A stretch of DNA of 64,000 nucleotides. Source: Mycolicibacterium sediminis (lineage in GTDB: Bacteria > Actinomycetota > Actinomycetes > Mycobacteriales > Mycobacteriaceae). Positions 24,630-33,032 of the stretch are shown here, piece after piece; position 1 is the stretch's first letter; each line of letters begins with the position of its first letter. The translations under genes were made by a program, and so were the position numbers. The stretch covers positions 5,518,001-5,582,000 of the forward strand of contig NZ_AP022588.1 of assembly GCF_010731735.1 (NCBI RefSeq), in the 5' to 3' direction. The notes under the pieces are model-generated. The model did no database searches and was not told the origin of the DNA. It saw only the letters and a list, made by a program, of their open reading frames with translations.

Positions 24630-26311
24630 CTCGGCTTGTTGCCTCTAAAGGGCTTGGGTCCGCGATCGAGCACCAGTTTGATCGGCATGCCCTGAATCTT
24701 GGTGCGCTCCAGCTTCTTCAACGTCTCGCTGGAGAGCTTCTTGGGCAGTTCGACCAGCGAGTAGTCCGGCCGGATGGAGATGTGCCCGAAGTCGCTGCGG
24801 TGCAGCCCGCCCTCGTTGGCGATGGCACCCACGATGGCGCCGGGCATGACCCGGTGGTTCTTGCCGACCGCGATGCGGTACGTGGCCAGATCGTCACGGG
24901 TGTCGCGGCGCTTGCGCGGCGGCCCGTCGTCGCGGGAGTCGCGCTCGGGACGCTCGCGGCGCTTCTCGGGTGGGGGCTCCGTCATCAGGAACTCGCCACC
25001 GTCGTGGCTCTGCAATGCCAACGCGGCGGCGACGTCGGCCATCGGCACGTCGTTGTCGCGCTCGTACTCCTCGATCAGCTTGCGGAACAGATCGATGCCC
25101 GGGTTGCTCAGGCCGTTCGTGATCGACTCGCGGAACTTCTCCACCCGCTGGGCGTTGACGTCGTCGACCGACGGCAGCTGCGACTCGACGAGCTTCTGCC
25201 GGGTCACCCGCTCGATGGAGTTCAGCAGGTGCCGCTCGCGGGGCGAGACGAACAGCAGCGCGGTGCCCGCACGCCCGGCGCGGCCGGTGCGACCGATGCG
25301 GTGCACGTACGACTCGGGGTCGTGCGGGATGTCGTAGTTCAGCACGTGCGAGATGCGCTCGACGTCCAGACCGCGGGCGGCGACGTCGGTCGCGACGAGG
25401 ATGTCGATCGTGCCGTCCTTGAGCTGCGCGATCGTGCGCTCGCGGGCGGCCTGGGCGATGTCACCGTTGATGGCGGCGGCGTTGAAGCCGCGCGCCCGCA
25501 GCTTCTCGGCGACCTCCTCGGTGGCCTGCTTGGTGCGGACGAACACGATCATCGCCTCGAACGGCTCGACCTCGAGCAGCCGCGTGATCGCGTCCATCTT
25601 GCGATGGCCGGACACCTGGATGTAGCGCTGGGTGATGTTCTCGGCGGTCTGGGTCTTCGACTTGACCGTGACCTCGACCGGGTCGTGCAGGTACTTGCTG
25701 GTGATCTTGCGGATCGCCGGCGGCATGGTCGCCGAGAACAGCGCGACCTGCTTGTACTCGGGGGTCTCGGCGAGGATCTTCTCGACGTCCTCGGCGAAGC
25801 CCATCTGCAGCATCTCGTCGGCCTCGTCGAGCACCATGTAGTCGAGGTGCGAGACGTCGAGGCTGCCCTTCTCGAGGTGGTCGATCACGCGGCCGGGCGT
25901 ACCGACGACGACCTGCGCGCCCCGCTTGAGTCCCGCGAGCTGCGGACCGTAGGACGTGCCGCCGTAGATCGGCAGCACGTTGACGCGCAGGTGAGCGCCG
26001 TAGCGGCTGAACGCCTCGGCGACCTGGAGGGCCAACTCGCGGGTGGGCGCCAGGACGAGCGCCTGCGTGGTGCGGCTCTCGGTGTCGATCTTCGACAGGA
26101 TCGGGATCGCGAAGGCAGCGGTCTTGCCGGTGCCGGTCTGAGCGAGTCCGACCACGTCGGAGCCGGCCATCATCGCGGGGATGGTCTCGGCTTGGATGGC
26201 CGACGGCGACTCGTAGCCGACGTCGGAGAGGGCCTGCAGCACCTTGGGGTGTATCTGCAGGTCGGCAAAGGTGGTCTCGGGGCCGTGGGCTTCCGATTCG
26301 GGCGACGTCAT
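24626..26311 (-). CDS. deaD: ATP-dependent DEAD-box RNA helicase
   Basis: A 561-residue helicase with all core motifs: Q motif near residue 35, motif I AQTGTGKT at 57-64, PTRELA, VLDEADEML, SAT, and HRIGRTGRAGRAG. Residues about 470-545 are a DbpA-type RNA-binding domain (RIAVGKNHRVMPGAIVGAIA), and basic low-complexity stretches lie on both sides. It should unwind rRNA or mRNA structures, as CsdA/DeaD do in cold and ribosome assembly. A TAGACT hexamer on the minus strand lies 9 nt before the ATG at 26311, so the leader is only a few nucleotides. The acyltransferase gene is coupled downstream; lprE is divergent. Confidence 0.94.
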   Translation of the reverse strand: MTSPESEAHGPETTFADLQIHPKVLQALSDVGYESPSAIQAETIPAMMAGSDVVGLAQTGTGKTAAFAIPILSKIDTESRTTQALVLAPTRELALQVAEAFSRYGAHLRVNVLPIYGGTSYGPQLAGLKRGAQVVVGTPGRVIDHLEKGSLDVSHLDYMVLDEADEMLQMGFAEDVEKILAETPEYKQVALFSATMPPAIRKITSKYLHDPVEVTVKSKTQTAENITQRYIQVSGHRKMDAITRLLEVEPFEAMIVFVRTKQATEEVAEKLRARGFNAAAINGDIAQAARERTIAQLKDGTIDILVATDVAARGLDVERISHVLNYDIPHDPESYVHRIGRTGRAGRAGTALLFVSPRERHLLNSIERVTRQKLVESQLPSVDDVNAQRVEKFRESITNGLSNPGIDLFRKLIEEYERDNDVPMADVAAALALQSHDGGEFLMTEPPPEKRRERPERDSRDDGPPRKRRDTRDDLATYRIAVGKNHRVMPGAIVGAIANEGGLHRSDFGHISIRPDYSLVELPKKLSSETLKKLERTKIQGMPIKLVLDRGPKPFRGNKPR

Positions 26312-26435
26312 CGGTGTGTAAGTCTACGGGTTCCCGACGCCACCAACCGCCTCGCGGCCAACCGGGCGGGTACCGTGCCCTGTTGTGATGCGCGTGGGGC
26401 GAGCAGAGCGACGGGAAATTAGAGCCGGACGGGTG

Positions 26436-27011
26436 ATGCGACGGCACTCTCGCGCCGTGGTGGTTCCGCTCGTCGTCGCCGCGGCCGTGGCTCTCGCGGG
26501 GTGCGGGTCCAGCGACTCGACCGTCTCCAAGACCCCGGAGGGCACGGCTCCCGGCAGCCCGACGGCGTCGAGCGCCCCGCCCGCTCCCGACCCCACCGTC
26601 GCGGCGGGCCCGACCACGACGCCCGCCCCGGCCGATCCGTGCGCGGTGAACCTCGCCGCCCCCGAGATCGCCAAGGCCGTCTCCGACCTCCCCCGTGACC
26701 CCCGCAGCGATCAGCCGTGGAGTTCCGAGCCGCTGGCAGGCAACTACAACGAGTGCGCGCCGCTGTCTGCGGTCATCGTCAAGGCCAACACCAACGCCGC
26801 CAACCCCAACACCCGGGCGGTGCTGTTCCACCTCGGCAAGTTCATCCCCACCGGCGTGCCCGACACCTACGGTTTCAACGGCATCGACGACGCCGCGACG
26901 ACCGGCGACACCGTCGCGCTGATGTACTCCAACGACATGACGAGCCTCAAGAGCGTCGTGCGCTTCCGGTGGAACGGCAGCGGCGTGGAGCTGATCGGCA
27001 ACACCGGCTAG
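26436..27011 (+). CDS. lprE: Lipoprotein LprE-like
   Basis: A 191-residue lipoprotein. The signal peptide RAVVVPLVVAAAVALAGC ends in a lipobox with Cys23. A linker rich in Ser, Pro and Thr (about 24-65) precedes a C-terminal domain from CAVNLAAPEIAKAV to the end, with FIPTGVPDTYGFNGIDD, which is the LppP/LprE family domain. It should be anchored in the outer leaflet of the inner membrane. LprE (Rv1252c) of M. tuberculosis affects host responses. ATG 26436 is chosen for the compact signal peptide; earlier in-frame starts exist. A hairpin with T-tract overlaps its stop. Confidence 0.85.
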   Translation: MRRHSRAVVVPLVVAAAVALAGCGSSDSTVSKTPEGTAPGSPTASSAPPAPDPTVAAGPTTTPAPADPCAVNLAAPEIAKAVSDLPRDPRSDQPWSSEPLAGNYNECAPLSAVIVKANTNAANPNTRAVLFHLGKFIPTGVPDTYGFNGIDDAATTGDTVALMYSNDMTSLKSVVRFRWNGSGVELIGNTG

Positions 27012-27039
27012 CCGCGGCCTCTCGCCGCTGCTGGTTTTT
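27010..27039 (+). terminator. Intrinsic terminator of lprE
   Basis: AGCCGCGGC and GCCGCTGCT pair with one mismatch around CTCTC, followed by GG and five Ts. It overlaps the lprE stop codon and abuts the left inverted repeat of the following element. It is one of the few textbook terminators in this window. Confidence 0.65.
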
Positions 27040-27062
27040 CGCCGAAACGGCATTCCCTGTCG
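27040..27062. repeat. Left 23-bp inverted repeat
   Basis: Contains CGAAACGGCATTCCCTG; 14 bp downstream of the stop codon of the enclosed gene, reading on the minus strand. Preceded by a T-run that belongs to the lprE terminator; the third copy is also preceded by a T-run. Confidence 0.8.
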
Positions 27063-27075
27063 CGGAGCGGCCGTC

Positions 27076-28008
27076 TCAGCGACCGTGATTACTGGCTCGC
27101 CGCGATGGCGCTCGCCGCGGTGACGCTCGCCGCGACGTCGAGTCCCCCATCTGCGGGCCCGGCACCGCCACGCCCCGCGCCGCCCATGCCTGCCCGACGC
27201 GCTCGAGGACATCGCGCGGCCGGTCCTCGGCGATCACCTTCACGTGCAGCCAGTCGTGCTCCGCGACGAGTCGAAGCCGCTTGACGTCCCAGGCGTACTG
27301 CCGGCGGTCGGTGCGGTGCTGGTCGCCGTCGTACTCCACGGCGATTCGCACGTCTTCCCAGCCCATGTCGAGGAACGCGAACTCGCTGCCCCAGTCGTCG
27401 AGGAGCGGGATCTGAGTCCGGGGGCGGGGATACCCGGCGTCGATCAGCAGCAGCCGCAGCCACGTCTCCTTCGGCGACTGCGCCCCGCCGTCCATCAGGT
27501 CCACCGCGGCACGCAGCCCTCGGATGCCACGGGCACCCTTGTACCTGTGGATCAGCGGCGCGACGTGGTCGGCCGCAAGACCCGTCGCACCCGCGAGCGC
27601 GTCGAGGTGCGCGACGGCCTGGTCGCGCGGCAGGAACCTCGCCAGGTCGTACGCCGCTCGCTGCGGGGTCGCCACCGCCATGCCGTCCATCTCCATGACG
27701 TCGTCGTAGAGGAAGTGGTTGTCGCGCGTGATGATCCCGGGTGGCGGCCGGTTGTTGGTCCACATGATCTCGACCGGCGTCGTCTCGGCCACCCACTTCG
27801 CGCCGTGCAAGGCCGCGGCCGCGCGACCGGTGATCGGTCCGCGCCGCTTCGACCACAGCCACGCGCCGACGGTGTTCGCGTAGAGCGACGGCTCGGCGAT
27901 CACCGGCAGGTACACGTCCGGATAGATCGCGCGGTAGTGCCGCCGGAGTTGCCCCCACGTCACCTGCTTGCGGTCGAGGGCCTCGCTGCCGAGGAAGACG
28001 ATTGCCAT
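27076..28008 (-). CDS. AbiEi-like winged-helix / Vsr-like (DUF559) endonuclease-fold protein
   Basis: A 310-residue protein of a family common in mycobacteria. The N-terminal third looks like an AbiEi-type antitoxin winged helix (LDRKQVTWGQLRRHYRAIYP, then RGPITGRAAAALHGAKW). The C-terminal domain has the layout of Vsr-type PD-(D/E)xK nucleases: SPKETWLRLLL (Glu181), FLDMGWEDV (Asp214), VEYDGDQHR (Glu225, Asp227, His231). A tail of Arg-rich pentapeptides (SRRAS, PRRAP, SRRAS) is encoded by a 15-bp tandem repeat. Vsr homologues nick DNA at mismatches; whether this protein cuts is unknown. No partner toxin gene is adjacent. It is bounded by 23-bp inverted repeats. ATG 28008 is the likely start. 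Confidence 0.8.
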   Translation of the reverse strand: MAIVFLGSEALDRKQVTWGQLRRHYRAIYPDVYLPVIAEPSLYANTVGAWLWSKRRGPITGRAAAALHGAKWVAETTPVEIMWTNNRPPPGIITRDNHFLYDDVMEMDGMAVATPQRAAYDLARFLPRDQAVAHLDALAGATGLAADHVAPLIHRYKGARGIRGLRAAVDLMDGGAQSPKETWLRLLLIDAGYPRPRTQIPLLDDWGSEFAFLDMGWEDVRIAVEYDGDQHRTDRRQYAWDVKRLRLVAEHDWLHVKVIAEDRPRDVLERVGQAWAARGVAVPGPQMGDSTSRRASPRRAPSRRASNHGR

Positions 28009-28078
28009 GGCGGAAGCGTCCGTCGCCGGTCCGACAGTCGTCGAGACAGCAGCAGTAGTTGTGCACAGGGCCCGGTGA

Positions 28079-28101
28079 CGACAGGGAATGCCGTTTCGGC
28101 G
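28079..28101. repeat. Right 23-bp inverted repeat
   Basis: Exact reverse complement of the repeat at 27040-27062, lying 70 bp before the start codon of the enclosed gene and about 60 bp before the start of the nuclease/helicase gene. Confidence 0.8.
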
Positions 28102-28148
28102 CGGAAGGGGCAGCGGCGCGGGGGCGCAGCCGCGTCGGACCCCTGACC

Positions 28149-28154
28149 TACAGT
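28149..28154 (+). promoter_or_regulatory. -10 element of the nuclease/helicase gene
   Basis: TACAGT, 7 nt, then GTG 28162. The spacing predicts a leaderless transcript and decides between two close GTG codons (28153 lies inside the hexamer). Confidence 0.5.
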
Positions 28155-28161
28155 GGCGGGC

Positions 28162-31100
28162 GTGTTCCTGACCAGCGACGGCCAAGTCGTCTACAGCGCT
28201 TCGGATCTCGCCGCCGCGGCGAGATGCGAGTATGCGCTGCTGCGGTCGTTCGACGCCCAGCTCGGCTGGGGGCCGAAGGTGTCGTCGGACGACGAGCTGC
28301 TCGCCCGCACCGCCGCGCTCGGACTCGAGCACGAGCGCCGGCACCTCGACGAGCTGCGCGACGACGCGGCGGAGGCGGACGGCAACGTCGTCGTCATCGG
28401 GAAGCCGACCTACACCGTCGAGGGACTCATCGCCGCGGCCGAGGCCACCTGGGCGGCCGTCGAGCGACGGGCGCCCGCCGTCTACCAGGCGGCGATGTTC
28501 GACGGCCGCTTCGTCGGATTCGCCGACTTCCTGGTCCTCGACGAAGGCCGGTACCGGCTCCGCGACACCAAGCTCGCCCGCTCGGTGAAGGTGGAGGCGC
28601 TGCTGCAGCTGGCCGCCTACGCCGACGCCCTCGCCCGCAGCGGGGTCCCGGTGGCCGACGACGTCGAACTCGTGCTCGGCGACGGCACGATCGCCACCTA
28701 CCGGGTCGACGAACTGCTGCCCGTCTACCTGCCCCGCCGAGCGGCCCTCGAGCGGCTCCTCGACGACCACCTGGCCGGCGGGTCGGCCGTCGAGTGGGCC
28801 GACGAGGGCGTCCGCGCCTGCTTCCGATGCGCCGAGTGCGAGGTGCGAGTGCGGGAGAGCGACGACCTGCTGCTCGTCGCGGGCATGCGGGTCACGCAGC
28901 GCGCCCGACTGCTCGACGCCGGCGTCACCACGCTGCACGCGCTGGCGGAGCACACCGGGCCGGTGCCGGAGGTGTCGACCCGCACGCTGACCGCGCTGAC
29001 CGAGCAGGCCCGGCTGCAGGTCGCCGAGCGCGTCGACGGCAAGCCGCCCTACCGCGTGATCGACCCGCAGCCCCTGATGGTGCTACCCGATGCGGACAGG
29101 GGCGACCTCTTCTTCGACTTCGAGGGAGACCCACTGTGGACGGTCAACGGACGGGAGTGGGGCCTCGAATACCTGTGGGGCGTGCTGACCGTCGGCGACG
29201 AGTTCACCCCGTACTGGGCGCACGACCGCGCGAGTGAACGTCAGGCCCTCGTCGACTTCCTCGCGTTCGTCCGCAAGCGGCTCAAGCGCCATCCGGGCAT
29301 GCACGTCTACCACTACGCAGCCTACGAGAAGAGCACGCTGCTGCGGCTCGCGGGACGCTACGGCGTCGGCGAGAACGACGTCGACGACCTGCTGCGCAAC
29401 GGCATCCTGGTCGACCTCTACCCGTTGGTGCGCAAGAGCATTCGAGTCGGCACCGAGAGCTACAGCATCAAGTACCTCGAGCCGCTCTACATGGGCAACG
29501 AGCTGCGCGACGGCGAGGTGACCACCGCCACCGACTCGATCACGCAGTACGCCCGCTACTGCGCGCTGCGCAACGAGGGGCACATTGCCGAGGCCGACGC
29601 CGTCCTCAAGGAGATCGAGGACTACAACCGCTACGACTGCCGGTCGACGCGCCGGCTGCGCGACTGGTTGATGGCGCGCGCCATCGAATCGGGGGTGCCG
29701 CCGCGCGGTCCGCAGCCCGTTCGCGACGACGACGCCAAGGCACGCGTCGAGAAGGCCGACGATCTCGAGCGCACGCTGATGTCGTTCGCCGGAGACGGCG
29801 TGGAGGAGCGCACCGCGGAACAGACTGCGGTGGCGATGTTCTCGGCGGCACGCGGCTATCACGAGCGCGAGGACAAGCCGTTCTGGTGGGCGCACTTCGA
29901 CCGGGTGAACAACCCCGTCGAGGAGTGGGCCGACAACGGATCCGTCTTCGTCGCCGACCGCGGTGAGGTCGTCACCGATTGGCACCAGCCACCCAAGGCC
30001 CGCAAGCCACAGCGCCACGTCCGACTGATCGGCGAGATCGCGAACGGCGATCTGTCGCACGACATGTTCGCCCTCTACGACCCGCCCGCACCCGTCGGCA
30101 CCGCGGAGGACCCCGACCGTCGCGGGTTCGTCGGCGTGACGGTGATCGAATGCAACGACCCCGAGGCGCCCACCGAGGTGGTGATCGTCGAGAAGCAGCC
30201 CACGGGTGGCGACGTCTTCGACCAGCTGCCCTTCGCGCTCACACCCGGTTCACCGGTGCCCACCAAGCCGCTGAAGGAAGCCATCTCCGCGACGGCGGCC
30301 CTCGTCGGCGCCGGCCTGCCCAACCTGCCCGCGGACGCGGTGACCGACATCCTGCTGCGCCGCCCGCCGCGCACCCTGCGCGCCGGGCCGCTCCCCCGCA
30401 CCGGTGTCGTCGCCGACGACATCACCGCCGCACTGCTCGATCTCGACTCGTCCTATGTCGCGGTGCACGGCCCGCCTGGCACCGGCAAGACGTACACGTC
30501 GGCGAAGGTCATCGCCCGCCTGGTCGACGAGCACGGTTGGCGGATCGGCGTGGTCGCACAGTCGCACGCCGTGGTCGAGAACCTGTTCGCCGACGTTCTG
30601 CGCGCAGGTGTCGACGGATCGCGCGTCGGCAAGAAGAAGAGCCCGGACGCACCGTGGGTGGACCTGAAGGAGAAGGACTATCCCGCCTTCGTCGCCGACC
30701 ACGACGGCTGCGTGATCGGCGGTACGGCATGGGACTTCGCGAACGAGAACCGCGTCCCGCGGCTCAGCCTCGACCTGCTGGTGATCGAGGAGGCGGGCCA
30801 GTTCAGCCTGGCCGGCACCATCGCCGTGGCGGCGTCGGCGCGGAACCTCCTGCTGCTCGGCGACCCGCAGCAGCTCCCCCAGGTCAGCCAGGGCACCCAT
30901 CCCGAACCCGTCGACCGGTCTGCCCTCGGCTGGCTGGTGGACGGCCACCACACGCTGCCGCCCGAACGCGGGTACTTCCTCGACCTGTCCTATCGCATGC
31001 ATCCCGACGTCTGCCGGCCGGTGTCGCGGCTGTCCTACGACGGCCGACTGTCGTCGGCGGAGGAGGTCAGCGGCGCGCGACACCTCGACGGCGTCGCCCC

Positions 31101-31587
31101 GGGCGTCCGGGTCCTCGAGGTCGACCACGACGGCAACTCGACCGACAGCCCCGAGGAGGCCGATGCGATCGTCGCGGCGATCCAGCGCCTGCTCGGCAGC
31201 GCGTGGACCGACGAGGACGGCACGGTCGCACTCGCCGCGCGGCACGTCCTGATCGTCACGCCGTACAACGCGCAGGTGGTGACGCTGCGGCGCCGACTGG
31301 ACGCCGCCGGCCTGTCCGAGGTCGAGGTCGGCACCGTCGACAAGTTCCAGGGCAGGCAGGCTCCCGTCGTGTTCGTGTCGATGACGGCGTCGAGCGCCGA
31401 CGACGCGCCGCGGGGAATCTCGTTCCTGCTCAACCGGAATCGGCTCAACGTCGCGATCAGCCGGGCGAAGTACGCGGCGTTCGTCGTCCGGTCGAGCTAC
31501 CTCACCGAGTACCTGCCGTCCACGCCGGACGGGTTGATCGGCCTCGGGGCGTTCTTGTCCCTGGCGACACCGCAGCGCGACCTGTGA
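28162..31587 (+). CDS. TM0106-family RecB-like nuclease fused to RNase H-like and SF1 helicase domains (Rv1251c homologue)
   Basis: A 1,141-residue multidomain protein. The N-terminal RecB/Cas4-like nuclease region spans about 1-290 (SASDLAAAARCEYALLR, FADFLVLDEGRYRLRDTKLAR, and the cysteine cluster CFRCAEC). It is followed by an RNase H-like exonuclease module (DLFFDFEGDPLW, MHVYHYAAYEKSTLLRL, YNRYDCRSTRRL). The C-terminal half is a Dna2/Upf1-type helicase: Walker A GPPGTGKTYT, LVIEEAGQFSL, LGDPQQLPQ, SYRMHP, VDKFQGRQAPVVFVSM and RNRLNVAISRAK. It probably processes branched or damaged nucleic acids; a role in defence is possible but untested. The 23-bp repeat of the neighbouring unit lies just upstream of its promoter. 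Confidence 0.9.
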   Translation: MFLTSDGQVVYSASDLAAAARCEYALLRSFDAQLGWGPKVSSDDELLARTAALGLEHERRHLDELRDDAAEADGNVVVIGKPTYTVEGLIAAAEATWAAVERRAPAVYQAAMFDGRFVGFADFLVLDEGRYRLRDTKLARSVKVEALLQLAAYADALARSGVPVADDVELVLGDGTIATYRVDELLPVYLPRRAALERLLDDHLAGGSAVEWADEGVRACFRCAECEVRVRESDDLLLVAGMRVTQRARLLDAGVTTLHALAEHTGPVPEVSTRTLTALTEQARLQVAERVDGKPPYRVIDPQPLMVLPDADRGDLFFDFEGDPLWTVNGREWGLEYLWGVLTVGDEFTPYWAHDRASERQALVDFLAFVRKRLKRHPGMHVYHYAAYEKSTLLRLAGRYGVGENDVDDLLRNGILVDLYPLVRKSIRVGTESYSIKYLEPLYMGNELRDGEVTTATDSITQYARYCALRNEGHIAEADAVLKEIEDYNRYDCRSTRRLRDWLMARAIESGVPPRGPQPVRDDDAKARVEKADDLERTLMSFAGDGVEERTAEQTAVAMFSAARGYHEREDKPFWWAHFDRVNNPVEEWADNGSVFVADRGEVVTDWHQPPKARKPQRHVRLIGEIANGDLSHDMFALYDPPAPVGTAEDPDRRGFVGVTVIECNDPEAPTEVVIVEKQPTGGDVFDQLPFALTPGSPVPTKPLKEAISATAALVGAGLPNLPADAVTDILLRRPPRTLRAGPLPRTGVVADDITAALLDLDSSYVAVHGPPGTGKTYTSAKVIARLVDEHGWRIGVVAQSHAVVENLFADVLRAGVDGSRVGKKKSPDAPWVDLKEKDYPAFVADHDGCVIGGTAWDFANENRVPRLSLDLLVIEEAGQFSLAGTIAVAASARNLLLLGDPQQLPQVSQGTHPEPVDRSALGWLVDGHHTLPPERGYFLDLSYRMHPDVCRPVSRLSYDGRLSSAEEVSGARHLDGVAPGVRVLEVDHDGNSTDSPEEADAIVAAIQRLLGSAWTDEDGTVALAARHVLIVTPYNAQVVTLRRRLDAAGLSEVEVGTVDKFQGRQAPVVFVSMTASSADDAPRGISFLLNRNRLNVAISRAKYAAFVVRSSYLTEYLPSTPDGLIGLGAFLSLATPQRDL

Positions 31588-31599
31588 TAGACCCGCGTC

Positions 31600-32958
31600 G
31601 TGACCGAAACGCTGCCGTCCCGCCTCGCTGAGATCGTCGGCGCGCAGCACGTCAGCGTCGATCCCGACGTCCTTGCCGGCCGCTGCGTCGACTACACCGG
31701 CCGCTACCGGGGCCGGGCCTCCGCGCTGGTCCGGCCGGGCTCGGACGTCGAGGTCGCCTCGGTCCTCGTCGCGTGCCGCGACGCCAGCGTCCCCGTGACG
31801 ATCCAGGGCGGCCGGACGTCGCTCGTCGCGGGCACCGTGCCCGAACACGACGACGTCCTGCTGTCCACCGAGCGACTCCGCGACATCGGGCCGGTCGACG
31901 TGCGCGAGCGACGCATGCGGGTGGGTGCCGGTGTCACCGCCGCCGCACTGCAGGAGGCCGCCGCCGACGCCGCCCTCGTCTTCGGGGTCGACCTCGCCTC
32001 ACGGGACACCGCCACGATCGGCGGCATGGCGTCGACGAACGCCGGCGGGCTGCGCACCGTGCGGTACGGCAACACCGCCGAGCAGATCCTCGGAATCGAC
32101 GTCGCACTTCCCGACGGGACCATCGTGCGGCGGCACAGCGAGGTGCGCAGCGACAACACGGGGTACGACCTGACGTCGCTGTTCGTGGGCGCCGAGGGCA
32201 CGCTCGGGGTCATCACCGCCGTCGACGTCCGACTGCATCCGACACCGCGGCACCGGGTGACGGCCGTCGCCGGGTTCGCCGACCTCGACGCGCTGCTGGC
32301 CACCAGCAGCGTGTTCCGGGACGTCGACGGCATCGCCGCGTGCGAACTGATCGACGCGAGGGGGAGCGACCTGACCGCCGAGCACCTCGGCGTCGCGTCC
32401 CCCGTCGACGGGGCCTGGCACCTCCTGGTCGAGCTGGCCGGCGACGTCGATCCGACCGAGCGTCTCGCGGAACTCCTCGCCGAAGCGGACCTCGTCGGCG
32501 AGCCCGCGGTCGGCATGGACAGCGCTGCCTCGCAACGACTTTGGGCCGTGCGGGAGGGCATCGGCGACGTGCTCGGCGTGTGCGGCCCACCGCTGAAGTT
32601 CGACGTGTCGCTGCCACTGGGCAGGACCGACGGGTTCGTCTCGGCAGCAACGGCTTTGGTCGCCGAGCACGCGCCCGACGCCATCCCGGTGCTGTTCGGC
32701 CACGTCGGCGAGGGCAACCTGCACCTCAACCTGGTGCGCTGCACGCTGGAGGGTGACGCCGAACGGGCGCTCTACGCGGCGATGATGGCGCTGATCGCCG
32801 AACACGGCGGCAACGTCAGCTCGGAGCACGGCGTCGGGAGCATCAAGCGCGACTACCTGTCGATGTCGCGCACCGACGCCGATGTCGCGGCGATGCGCGC
32901 AGTGAAGGCGGCCTTCGATCCCGACGGCTACCTCAACCCCGCCGTGCTGTTCCCCTGA
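31600..32958 (+). CDS. FAD-linked oxidase (D-lactate/2-hydroxyacid dehydrogenase type)
   Basis: A 452-residue PCMH-type flavoprotein, a distant paralogue of the gene at 12512. Motifs: TIQGGRTSLVAGTVPEHDDV, GGMASTNAGGLRTVRYGNT (FAD), GHVGEGNLHLNLVRC and SSEHGVGSIKRDYL in the C-terminal domain. It resembles D-2-hydroxyglutarate/D-lactate dehydrogenases (DLD2 group). GTG at 31600 follows the nuclease/helicase stop by 12 bp; a weak -10 (TAGACC) lies 6 nt before it, so it may also have its own start site. A 23-bp-arm hairpin begins 4 bp after the stop codon. Confidence 0.87.
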   Translation: MTETLPSRLAEIVGAQHVSVDPDVLAGRCVDYTGRYRGRASALVRPGSDVEVASVLVACRDASVPVTIQGGRTSLVAGTVPEHDDVLLSTERLRDIGPVDVRERRMRVGAGVTAAALQEAAADAALVFGVDLASRDTATIGGMASTNAGGLRTVRYGNTAEQILGIDVALPDGTIVRRHSEVRSDNTGYDLTSLFVGAEGTLGVITAVDVRLHPTPRHRVTAVAGFADLDALLATSSVFRDVDGIAACELIDARGSDLTAEHLGVASPVDGAWHLLVELAGDVDPTERLAELLAEADLVGEPAVGMDSAASQRLWAVREGIGDVLGVCGPPLKFDVSLPLGRTDGFVSAATALVAEHAPDAIPVLFGHVGEGNLHLNLVRCTLEGDAERALYAAMMALIAEHGGNVSSEHGVGSIKRDYLSMSRTDADVAAMRAVKAAFDPDGYLNPAVLFP

Positions 32959-32962
32959 CCCT

Positions 32963-33023
32963 CGCGAGCAGTCGTGAACTCCCCTGAATCGTGTGCCACG
33001 AGGGGAGTTCACGACTGCTCGCG
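32963..33023. terminator. Long perfect hairpin between convergent genes
   Basis: Arms 32963-32985 and 33001-33023 are perfect 23-bp reverse complements (CGCGAGCAGTCG... outward end) with a 15-nt loop. It lies between convergent genes and can terminate both. No T-run follows on either side. Confidence 0.7.
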
Positions 33024-33032
33024 GGGAAGGGG

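Larger units (their letters stand above)
27040..28101. mobile_element. Putative mobile unit: DUF559/Vsr-like gene between perfect 23-bp inverted repeats
   Basis: The left repeat (27040-27062, begins CGCCGAAACG) and the right repeat (28079-28101) are perfect inverted copies of 23 nt. They enclose 1,016 bp holding one gene on the minus strand. The unit lies between lprE and the nuclease/helicase, which are neighbours in M. tuberculosis (Rv1252c, Rv1251c) as I remember the map. I see no clear target-site duplication. A related fragment occurs at 63400-63470. I know of no described transposon of this kind, so mobility is inference. Confidence 0.5.

Noticed and set aside
27036..27104. Classical insertion sequence with a transposase
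   Set aside because: The enclosed protein has a Vsr-like and not a DDE, HUH or recombinase active site, and no target duplication is evident; described instead as a putative new unit.
27076..28008. AbiE-type toxin-antitoxin pair
   Set aside because: Only the AbiEi-like winged helix is present and no nucleotidyltransferase toxin (AbiEii) lies next to it.
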